A stretch of 64,000 nt of DNA, from NCBI RefSeq assembly GCF_031729055.1, contig NZ_JAVMIP010000001.1:432427-496426 (forward strand), written 5' to 3'. Positions within the stretch are counted from its first letter, which is position 1, and the number at the start of each line of letters is the position of its first letter. Positions 1 to 6,913 of this stretch are shown here, in pieces. The notes below the pieces were generated by a model, which saw only the letters and a program-made list of their open reading frames with translations, did not search any database and was not told where the DNA came from. The position numbers and the translations under genes were made by a program. Origin of the DNA: Pseudocalidococcus azoricus BACA0444 (GTDB lineage Bacteria; Cyanobacteriota; Cyanobacteriia; Thermosynechococcales; Thermosynechococcaceae).

Positions 1-189
1 AAACGTGGATATATCAACCTCAATTCCTGATTTGTTTAAACGGTAAAATAAGGCTCGCATACTCGTTAATCCTTGGTCTATGACGTAGGTTAACTAGATT
101 TTGAAAAATAGTTGAGAGTTAAGAACTGGGTAATCGTGACTGCTGAGTTGCTTGAGAATCGATTTGAAAATGTTTGTAAGTGATGCCAT
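1..189 (-). pseudogene. IS4-like transposase, N-terminal part with nonsense codon (runs off left edge)
   Basis: Reading leftwards from an ATG at 187-189, the frame is open to the window edge except for a single TAG at 94-96 (codon 32). The first 31 residues (starting MASLTNIFKSILKQLSSHDY) and the residues after the stop (…YVIDQGLTSMRALF, then KSGIEVDISTF) join in the same frame. They resemble the start of IS4-type transposases found in many cyanobacteria. The family match is from memory, not a search. The TAG sits where a Trp codon would read naturally (FFKI-x-LTY), so this looks like one point mutation in an otherwise intact start. The catalytic DDE region lies outside the window. The sequence from 190 to about 264 is AT-rich and probably holds the element's end, but I could not define a terminal inverted repeat. 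Confidence 0.6.
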
Positions 190-264
190 TATACTCTCAC
201 TATTTTTTTGTTTATTTAAAGGGAGAATACTTAATTTCTGCCCTTTTTTTGTACTTTAAGCTAA

Positions 265-972
265 CTTTCAACACTTCTGGAATGGTACGAGATGCAAGAT
301 GCAGTTGACTACTGGGAACTTTTTGAATATCCCAAAATAGTCTGGAAGGATTTATCAACATATTCAGAATTTTGTCTGGACTTAGCCGGAACATTTACAA
401 ATGATTTATGTTTTATATTGCAATCAAATGATCAGTATTTACTAGCCGTTTTGAACTCTCCGATGATGTGGTACTACCTTTTTAGGAACACCATTTATCG
501 AATCAATGAAACCTTAAGACTAAAGAATATTTACACTGAGTCTTTACCCATTGCGTTGCCGACTGATCAAATAAAGTCACAAATTGAGCCTAAAGTGAGT
601 CGCTTAATTGAAATCACCCAACAAAACCAGGCCAGCCATCGAGAACTCCTGGATTGGCTCCAGACCGAACAGAACATTCCCAAACTCGGCCAAAAACTCG
701 AAAACTTTGCTAGCTTAGACCGTGATCAGTTTGTCCAAGAAGTCAGAGCCAGAAAGCCCAAAACCGAGAGCCTTAGCCCCAAGGGTTTGAAAGAACTCCG
801 AGAAGCCTATCAAGACTATGCCCCCCAAATCCAGGCCCGCAATGCCGAAGCCCTTACCTTGGAAATTCAACTTTCAGATTTAGTCAATCAAGCCTATGGC
901 CTCACCCCTGAAGAAATTGATCTGATGTGGAAAACTGCCCCGCCAAGAATGCCCATCCCCCGGCCTTTTTAA
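265..972 (+). pseudogene. type IIG restriction-modification enzyme, C-terminal specificity fragment
   Basis: This is the carboxy-terminal part of an Eco57I/TaqI-like fused restriction-methylation enzyme. The part present is the TaqI-like target-recognition region (YWELFEYPKIVWKDLS, then SNDQYLLAVLNSPMMWYY and NETLRLKNIYTESLPI), followed by the helical tail ending in an LTPEEIDLMWKTAPPRMP motif. The methyltransferase (NPPY) and nuclease domains are missing. The first ATG is at 292, but family-like residues (LLEWYE) continue in frame upstream to the TAA at 262-264. The break is therefore not a natural start: the 5' part was removed, most simply by the IS-like element on the left. A product from 292 would be 226 aa with no catalytic domain, so I call it a remnant. 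Confidence 0.75.
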
Positions 973-1009
973 TGGATTAGTGGATTTTGGCCTGGCCTGG
1001 AGATCGAGT

Positions 1010-1291
1010 TTAATATGCAGTGACGATTTCTGTGGTGCTGAGGCTATCTGTTTTAGTCAAGTCCTCGATTTTAATCCAATGAACAGGCTTCCCCTCAGAC
1101 AGAGCGATCGCAGCAAGTTTCTCGTTTTGCTCATTAATTCAAACATCAGCGGTGATCGGAAAAACAGCGGCTCCATTGGGTATATCGGCTAAGATTTCAG
1201 GATTCTTCAGAGCCTGACCTAATTGTTGAGCGACTTGTATATTGACCGCAGCTAGGTGTTGTTGTTCAGCTTTAGTTAAGTTCAGACTCAT
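1010..1291 (-). pseudogene. DUF5647-like small protein with in-frame stop
   Basis: From the ATG at 1289-1291 the frame codes for 50 residues (starts MSLNLTKAEQQHLAAVNIQ, ends NGAAVFPITADV) and stops at TGA 1139-1141. The same frame then continues for 42 more codons (INEQNEKLAAIALSEGKP, then VHWIKIEDL) to a TAA at 1010-1012. The two halves read as one roughly 93-residue protein resembling the small DUF5647 family, whose members carry a 'PEI…IPNGA' segment and a later 'NEKLA…G…W/VKI' segment. I infer a nonsense mutation. The start overlaps the stop of an upstream remnant as ATGA, typical of a two-gene toxin-antitoxin-like unit. The only HIP1 octamer I saw in the window (1104-1111) lies inside this gene. 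The family name is a resemblance only. Confidence 0.5.
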
Positions 1292-1446
1292 ATCGTTCTT
1301 GCTCTTTGTACCAGTTCTCTAGCATTCAATCTCAGGCTATCTCGCAACACAGGCTCGGCAATCAATACATCAACCCCAAAAGGGGTGAAAGGTTTTGTAA
1401 TATGGCACTGTATTAACTTCGTAGTGTAGAAGACTCCAGGCAATGA
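1288..1446 (-). pseudogene. C-terminal remnant of an unrecognised gene upstream of the DUF5647-like gene
   Basis: A 52-codon open stretch on the minus strand ends at TGA 1288-1290 and has no start codon of its own; an in-frame TAG lies just upstream at 1447-1449. It reads like a genuine protein end (GVFYTTKLIQCHI, then TPFGVDVLIAEPVLRDSLRL, then NARELVQRARTI). The stop overlaps the next gene's ATG by ATGA, so the two were once translationally coupled. I do not recognise the family. The fragment overlaps the first bases of the plus-strand antitoxin gene at 1443, which suggests that a rearrangement placed the antitoxin there. Confidence 0.35.
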
Positions 1447-1703
1447 CTATCTCTTTGGAATTACCATCAGGCCTAGAGAACGAGCTTTCTGACGAGGCTG
1501 CCCAACTAAATCTACCGCTGCCGGAATATATTCTTCGAGTTCTCTCCTTTCGCCCATTTCTGCAAAACCCGCCCAAAACCGGAGTTGAGCTTGTTGCCTA
1601 CTGGGAAAGTATTGGGGTGATCAACTCACGGCCAGATATTACTAATAGCCAAGAATATGCCCGCAGATTAAGCGATCAAGCTGAACACCGAAAGCAGGTT
1701 TAG
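1443..1703 (+). CDS. VapB-like antitoxin (partner toxin broken)
   Basis: This is an 86-residue protein with an N-terminal beta-strand plus helix of ribbon-helix-helix type (MTISLELPSGLENELSDEAA) and a C-terminal part (GVELVAYWESIGVI, NSRPDI, SQEYARRL) typical of cyanobacterial antitoxins encoded directly before PIN-domain VapC toxins. The toxin gene starts 7 bp downstream but is frameshifted and truncated, so this antitoxin appears to be an orphan. It would normally bind VapC and repress its own promoter. It is intact in length. Family assignment rests on the sequence pattern and on the neighbour. Confidence 0.65.
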   Translation: MTISLELPSGLENELSDEAAQLNLPLPEYILRVLSFRPFLQNPPKTGVELVAYWESIGVINSRPDITNSQEYARRLSDQAEHRKQV

Positions 1704-1710
1704 AGTCTAA

Positions 1711-1906
1711 ATGTACTTGGTTAATACCGATGTCATGATCGACATTCAGCGGGGGTATGGGCCTGGCCTGGTTTGCAGAACTAACGGGTATTCATGGCTT
1801 TGTCGTCATGGAGTTGATTCAAGATGCTCAGAACAAGCAAGCTCTAGTCGGTTCTTACCTCTCCAGGCCTGGGGCACAACCTCCTGTAGCCAAGGTGTTG
1901 ATCTAG
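1711..1906 (+). pseudogene. VapC PIN-domain toxin remnant, frameshifted and truncated
   Basis: The start MYLVNTDVMIDIQRG is the first strand of a PIN ribonuclease, including the first acidic residue (TD). After a G-run at 1751-1755 the reading frame shifts by one; the correct continuation (GLAWFAELTGIHGFVVMELI, then QDAQNKQ) is in the +1 frame. After about 1850 the sequence no longer resembles VapC and ends at TAG 1904-1906. The second half of the PIN domain, with the remaining acidic residues, is missing. An active toxin cannot be made. The residue pattern matches the 'AWF…GFVVMELIQDAQN' form that is common in cyanobacterial VapC. Confidence 0.75.
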
Positions 1907-1935
1907 GGACTTGAGCGCAAGAGTCACCGATTAAC

Positions 1936-2562
1936 TTAAGGATGACAACTCATGGGACCCAGATAGCGACAGAGATAGGGTGAAAAAACTTCATAGATGA
2001 CTGTTAACGGGCGATGATCGTGCCAGAACAAGTAATGTCGGCCCCAAAACGGCCCGGTTTCCCCGAAGGCAGCAGCTAACTCTGGGGAATGACCCAAATA
2101 AACCCCCTGAATATCCCGATACAGTTCGACCTTTAGTTTGGCCAGACTTGCCCAAATGGGTAAAGCCCGGTTTTGGAGATATTCATCCACATGGGCAGCT
2201 TCCCACCAAGACGTGGCATAGGCCAAACGTTGCCCCGAAGCTGTCCGTAGCCACACCTGTCGTCTGAGTCTGGGGCCAGGAATTGCCGTGATTGCCGGTG
2301 GCGCATGATCTGGATCCAGGCCAACTAGGGACATATCAATCACATCCACTTCTGTTGGTTCTCCGGTGAGGAGTTGTAAATGGCGGGTTGGCGAGCCGTC
2401 TCCCAAAATTAAAATCTGCCAGGCCGGGGCCAACAGGGCATGGGGTAATCCCACGGGAATCACATCCGTTGTTCCTTGCCAAACCGGGTCTAGGGCATAC
2501 CAGGCCGGGGCTTGCGGATCCCTGATTACGGTTGCTGGCGTTAGAAACGGTTGAGAGGGCAT
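1936..2562 (-). CDS. chorismate lyase (Ycf21/DUF98 family)
   Basis: The product is predicted to convert chorismate to 4-hydroxybenzoate plus pyruvate, the first step of the plastoquinone head group in cyanobacteria. From the ATG at 2562 it is 208 aa. Visible family features are the beta-rich N-terminus, RRQVWLRTASGQRLAYATSWW (the conserved 'R-V-L…ATS' strand) and the C-terminal GRHYLFWHDHRPLTVIYEVF, then FSPYL. An upstream ATG at 2646 exists, but the 28 extra residues look non-native and overlap the upstream permease gene by 14 bp, so I prefer 2562. It is likely cotranscribed with the APC permease, with a gap of about 70 bp. A COQ4-like gene, also of quinone type, lies far away at 57.6 kb. 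Confidence 0.75.
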   Translation of the reverse strand: MPSQPFLTPATVIRDPQAPAWYALDPVWQGTTDVIPVGLPHALLAPAWQILILGDGSPTRHLQLLTGEPTEVDVIDMSLVGLDPDHAPPAITAIPGPRLRRQVWLRTASGQRLAYATSWWEAAHVDEYLQNRALPIWASLAKLKVELYRDIQGVYLGHSPELAAAFGETGPFWGRHYLFWHDHRPLTVIYEVFSPYLCRYLGPMSCHP

Positions 2563-2632
2563 AGGAGTTTGTGACAAAACTTTACTTCCCTTACTGTAAC
2601 GATATTTGCCCCATCGCGTCCTCAAACTTCCC

Positions 2633-4555
2633 CTATCCCCCGACATGAATTCTCGGCCGTTGCTCAGGATCCGGTTCGGCTTGACGCAACACTTCCCGCG
2701 TCACTAAGGCCGTATCTCCTTCGCCAAACAAGATAAAGCGGATTAAAAACTTAATCGGATGTCCCTCGGCCCAACCAAAGTAAACATGGGGGAGTTGGCC
2801 TGTATCATGCCGAATTTGGAGCAAAATTGCCGCAATGGCATTGGGAATCGCCGCGGCCTGGGTGCGTAAAACCCGCTGTTCTCCAATGGTTAGCCCCTGA
2901 ACTCCAATGGTTTGGCTAAAGGTGGACGCATCAGCAACCTGCACCTCCAAAAATAGGACTGAATCTGTTGGCGGAATATGGTCATCCTCACGGACCCGCT
3001 GTTCCTTGGCCTGGTAGTCATTGGGGACTGTATTGGCACTGTAGCGATGGGCAATCAGACGAATAATCCCTTGATGGTTACTTTCCTGGTTAATAAACTC
3101 CATTGCCGCTGGATCAAAGCTGACCGACTCAATGCGTAATTCCGTAGACCGCCAGACGCGGGAAATCAGGGAAATGATCACAACCACCCCAATAAAAAAG
3201 CTGGCAATCTTAATCCCTTCCGGTCGCTCGGCAATATTGACAAGAGTTGTATAGGCAAAAACCAGACTAATAAAGCCAAAGCCCCATTTAGCCAGGCCTG
3301 GGCGATGTCGAAAGGCCAAGGTGACAGCGACAGCGGCCGAACTCATCAAAACTAACACCCCCGTTGCATAGGCCGCCCCTTGGGCATCCACATTGGCCTG
3401 GAAGAGCACGGTAACGAAAAAAGCAATGGCGGTATAGACCAAGACCAAGGGCCGCCGCATTCTTGTCCAACTGGGAGCCATGCCATAGCGGGGTAAATAG
3501 CGGGGAACTACATTCAACAGCCCCGCCATCGCCGAAGCCCCGGCAAACCACAAAATTAAAATGGTACTGATGTCATAAACCGTGCCAAACCCATTCCCCA
3601 AATACTCATGGGCAAGATAGGCGAGGGCCCGGCCATTGGCGCGTCCTCCAGTTTGAAATTCTGCCGCCGGGATTAAAAAAATGGTTACCAGACTACTGGA
3701 TAACAGAAAGATACTCATCAGCACCGCCGCCAGACCCAACATTTTTCCGGTATTCTTAATCCGGCCGATGGGTTGATCTTCTGTATCTCCGGCCTGACCC
3801 CGAATCAAGGGCATCACTACCACCCCGGTTTCAAAGCCCGATAGCCCCAACGCCAATTTAGGAAAGAGTAACCCTGCCGTCACCAGCAGCAGCAGTGGGT
3901 TTGGATAACTGGTGAAGAGGAGATTTTTCCAGGCCACCACCTGCCCCCAGTTTTCTATGACATGATAGCCAGCCACAATAATCGTGATGGTATTCAGGAA
4001 TAAATAGACAACTACCAAGGGCACGGCAATCCCCACGGCCTCCCGAAAACCCCGCAGAAAAACAAGGGCTAGGAGGACAATCAAAACCAATGTGACGAGA
4101 ACATTTTCCCCTGGAAACAGTCCCAGGCCCTGTACAAAGGGATTCTCTAAGAGGTGGGCCGTGGCATCGGCGGCGGAAATGGTAATCGTAATCATGAAGT
4201 CTGTTGCCATAAAGCCCAACAGGCCCAAGACAAACAATTTCCCCTGCCACCAAGGAAGGAGATGTTCCAGCATGGCAATGGAGCCTTCTCCCTGGGGGCT
4301 AAAGCTGGCCACCCGCCGATAAATTGGTAACGCGCCAAAGAGTGTTAGGAGGATCAAAATCAAGGTTGCTACGGGAGAGAGGGCCCCAGCCGCCAAAGCC
4401 GCAATTCCCGGTTGATAGCCCAGGGTCGAAAAGTAATCCACACCCGTCAGACACATGACCCGCCACCAGGCCTGGGACTGCTCGTGCCCCTGCGCTGTAT
4501 TTTCCCGCAATAACCAATGGGATAACTTGGCCGGGTAACTTGGGCGCAAGCGCAT
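2633..4555 (-). CDS. APC-superfamily amino acid permease with cytosolic C-terminal domain
   Basis: This is a 640-residue inner-membrane protein. About 12 hydrophobic helices fill residues 45-490, beginning with a '[16 protein letters not shown]' first helix typical of APC transporters. They are followed by roughly 150 soluble residues without membrane segments (from about [15 protein letters not shown]). The substrate is not determinable from sequence; an amino acid or other cation-coupled substrate is likely. The soluble tail may be regulatory. It lies upstream of the chorismate lyase gene on the same strand and downstream of amt, with a 250-bp gap that contains a short perfect hairpin (4744-4761). 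Confidence 0.75.
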   Translation of the reverse strand: MRLRPSYPAKLSHWLLRENTAQGHEQSQAWWRVMCLTGVDYFSTLGYQPGIAALAAGALSPVATLILILLTLFGALPIYRRVASFSPQGEGSIAMLEHLLPWWQGKLFVLGLLGFMATDFMITITISAADATAHLLENPFVQGLGLFPGENVLVTLVLIVLLALVFLRGFREAVGIAVPLVVVYLFLNTITIIVAGYHVIENWGQVVAWKNLLFTSYPNPLLLLVTAGLLFPKLALGLSGFETGVVVMPLIRGQAGDTEDQPIGRIKNTGKMLGLAAVLMSIFLLSSSLVTIFLIPAAEFQTGGRANGRALAYLAHEYLGNGFGTVYDISTILILWFAGASAMAGLLNVVPRYLPRYGMAPSWTRMRRPLVLVYTAIAFFVTVLFQANVDAQGAAYATGVLVLMSSAAVAVTLAFRHRPGLAKWGFGFISLVFAYTTLVNIAERPEGIKIASFFIGVVVIISLISRVWRSTELRIESVSFDPAAMEFINQESNHQGIIRLIAHRYSANTVPNDYQAKEQRVREDDHIPPTDSVLFLEVQVADASTFSQTIGVQGLTIGEQRVLRTQAAAIPNAIAAILLQIRHDTGQLPHVYFGWAEGHPIKFLIRFILFGEGDTALVTREVLRQAEPDPEQRPRIHVGG

Positions 4556-4743
4556 AGGAAATCCTTAAAAACTGAGGCACAACTGAATCATATCCAGGCC
4601 CTATTCTCTCCCATGATCCGCTTTCCAAAGCAAAGGCAAAGCTTAAGTTTATCCGGGTCGAGGGGCTATATCTAAGCTGGTAGAAATTCTCAAGGCATTG
4701 CCTCAGAACTTTTGCTGACCTGCTCCAATCTAACCCCACATGG

Positions 4744-4761
4744 ATCATGCCATAGCATGAT
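4744..4761. repeat. short perfect hairpin between amt and the permease
   Basis: A 7-bp perfect inverted repeat (ATCATGC / GCATGAT) with a 4-nt loop lies 46 bp past the amt stop. No T-run follows on either strand, so it is not a classic intrinsic terminator. It could aid termination, mRNA stability or regulator binding. The rest of the 250-bp gap shows nothing distinctive. Confidence 0.35.
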
Positions 4762-4806
4762 TTCAATCATCTTCAAAGATTAATCTCTCTGATCAGGCAT
4801 CCAGAG

Positions 4807-6384
4807 TTAACGCTTGAGACTGATTTCGCTAGGAAAATCACCGCCATAGGCTGTCTCACCATGCTCATGAATATCCAAGCCCTCATCCTCCACATCGGTA
4901 CTCACCCGTAAGTCCATCACCAATGACAGTAGTTTGAGAATAATGAATGTACCGAAACCCGCTAACACCCAAGAAACGATGATGCTGGTGAGTTGAGGAA
5001 GCAGCTGGCCTGGATTGCCGGACAGTAAACCATCGGTATTGGCAAAACCATTGACCACTTTGGTCGCAAACACCCCGGTTAAAAGGGCCCCGACTGTTCC
5101 CCCCACTCCATGGACCGGAAATGTATCCAGAGCATCATCAAACTTTAACTTGGCTTTTAAGTTGACGGCTCCATAGCAGCACAAGGCTGTAATGACCCCA
5201 ATCGCCAGCGCACTCAGGGGAGTCACAAAACCGGCCGCAGGAGTAATTCCGACCAGGCCAGCCACAAAACCACTTCCTAATCCGACAGCAGTGGGGACAC
5301 CTCGTAGTAGCCATTCCGCCAACATCCACGTTAAGCCTGCTGCTGCTGCTGCAATCGTTGTTGCGACCACTGCTACTGTTGCTGAAGGTAATTTGGCCAC
5401 ATCACCACCAATCCCTAAGGCACTACCGCCATTAAAGCCAAACCAGCCAAACCAGAGCAAACCCACCCCGAGCAAAACAAAGGGCACATTGTGAGGCAAC
5501 ATGGGGGCAACTTGATGATCCTTGCGCGGCCCTAGCATCCAGGCCGCTACTAAGGCCGAGACTCCAGAACTGATATGCACTACCGTCCCCCCGGCAAAAT
5601 CGAGCGCATTGATGCTACCTAAAAAGCCCCGTCCCCAAACCATATGGGCTAAGGGCGAGTAAATAAAAGTTGACCATAGGATCAGAAACCAAAAGTAGGC
5701 CTTAAAACTGATCCGCTCCACAATCGCGCCTGATACCAAGGCCACCGTAATAATGGCAAAGGTCATTTGATAGACCATAAACAGTTCATGGGGAATGGTC
5801 GCGGCATAAATTCCCCCAGGATCTGGGGCCAGATTAACACCGTGTAAGCCAAGCCAGTCCAAGCCGCCAATAAAGGCTCCAATCCCAGTTTCAAAATTCT
5901 TGTCATTGAGGGAAACATGACTGAAGGCTAAACTATACCCCCACAGCACCCAGGTTACCCCCACTACTGCCATGGAAACCAGGCTCATCATGATGGTGTT
6001 CAAGACATTGCGGGAGCGGACTAAGCCACCATAGAAAAATGCTAGGCCGGGTGTCATCAACAAAACCAAGGCTGTACTGACTAACATCCAGGCTGTGTCG
6101 GCTGCGTCAATAGCCTTGTAGGGATCTGTGGCGGCAGCTGCGGTTTGGGCCAGAGAACCCTCAGCTAAGGGCCCAGCCAATAAACTAGAAAATCCGATTA
6201 GACATAGAGGCAAGGCAAATAGAACAATAAAGCGGCGGGAGCCAGCCAAGGGAGCCGGGGGCTGGGAGAGATCAGCAAATCTTCGGAACGCGAACCAAAG
6301 AGAGGATGTAGTTTGCCGCCAGGCTTTTAACTTGAAGCGAGTGTACCGAAAAAAATGCCACTTGAGAGGTGAAAATTTTGTCAT
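4807..6384 (-). CDS. amt: ammonium transporter Amt
   Basis: This is a 525-residue Amt/MEP/Rh-family channel for uptake of ammonium. It has an unusual 40-residue basic N-terminus before a signal-like hydrophobic stretch (RRFIVLFALPLCLIGFSS). Eleven helices follow, beginning DTAWMLVSTALVLLMTPGLA. Family marks are FYGGLVRSRNVLNT, the substrate-recognition DFAGGTVVHISSG segment with the first pore His, and FPVHGVGGTVGALLTGVFA with the second pore His. The C-terminus (DVEDEGLDIHEHGETAYG) is the conserved regulatory tail contacted by PII (GlnB) proteins. No later ATG precedes helix 1, so this start is the only ATG option. A weak NtcA-like motif lies upstream at 6448-6461. Confidence 0.93.
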   Translation of the reverse strand: MTKFSPLKWHFFRYTRFKLKAWRQTTSSLWFAFRRFADLSQPPAPLAGSRRFIVLFALPLCLIGFSSLLAGPLAEGSLAQTAAAATDPYKAIDAADTAWMLVSTALVLLMTPGLAFFYGGLVRSRNVLNTIMMSLVSMAVVGVTWVLWGYSLAFSHVSLNDKNFETGIGAFIGGLDWLGLHGVNLAPDPGGIYAATIPHELFMVYQMTFAIITVALVSGAIVERISFKAYFWFLILWSTFIYSPLAHMVWGRGFLGSINALDFAGGTVVHISSGVSALVAAWMLGPRKDHQVAPMLPHNVPFVLLGVGLLWFGWFGFNGGSALGIGGDVAKLPSATVAVVATTIAAAAAGLTWMLAEWLLRGVPTAVGLGSGFVAGLVGITPAAGFVTPLSALAIGVITALCCYGAVNLKAKLKFDDALDTFPVHGVGGTVGALLTGVFATKVVNGFANTDGLLSGNPGQLLPQLTSIIVSWVLAGFGTFIILKLLSLVMDLRVSTDVEDEGLDIHEHGETAYGGDFPSEISLKR

Positions 6385-6913
6385 TGTTGCTCAGTCCTTA
6401 GCCCGATAAAGGCGATGTGAACAAAAAAGCAGGTCTCAAAAAATTTCCTAGTAATTGCTACGCATGAAAACTCCTACACACTTAAAACCCCACAGTTAGA
6501 CCGAATAGGGGTGGAATTAACCGTTTTGGGGAGATACAGGTAAATTTAGGAGAACTTGAGGGGCAGTATTACGGAGCTTTTCCTCGCTGATAAAGTCCGT
6601 TTTGAACTTGAGTTAAATACTGCTGATTCAAGGGCTACCACAAGTCATTGAGGACAGGTAACTGAATCTAGAAATGAATTTAATCTGCTAAAACTTTGGC
6701 GAAGTCGTATCAGAAACCTTTAACTCCACTATCCCGCTATTGACTGCCTCAGTTGCCCGGAAAATGATTAGGTCTTAGTCGGGGTAAATATTTCAGTTGC
6801 TGCCTCTCTTACTATTACGAAAGCTCAGCTAGGACATTCTGTATCTAAGAAAACAGATTCTCGGTAAATTATTTACCTGAGTCCTCAGGCAAGGCTTTAA
6901 TGCCATTCTTAAT
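6385..6913. promoter_or_regulatory. 529-bp gap: amt promoter region with an imperfect NtcA-like site
   Basis: The gap lies between the 5' end of amt and the 3' end of the helicase gene. On the minus strand 6461-6448 reads GTA-N8-TAG, one base off the NtcA consensus GTA-N8-TAC, about 65-75 bp before the amt ATG. NtcA control of amt is expected from cyanobacterial biology, but no good TAN3T -10 element follows at the usual distance, so the site is tentative. A palindrome-like GGTAAATTATTTACC lies at 6864-6878. No small gene, RNA or clear terminator was seen in the remainder. Confidence 0.25.

Noticed and set aside
980..1192. 70-aa plus-strand ORF
   Set aside because: It lies antisense to the better-supported DUF5647-like remnant and has no homologous look.
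4299..4766. 155-aa minus-strand ORF overlapping the permease start
   Set aside because: It is an out-of-frame shadow of the permease gene extended into non-coding sequence.
6448..6461. Firm NtcA site for amt
   Set aside because: It is one base off the consensus and no properly spaced -10 element was found, so it is listed only as tentative.
6864..6878. GGTAAATTATTTACC as helicase terminator or NtcA site
   Set aside because: There is no T-run after it, and GTA-TAC spacing is 7 rather than 8.
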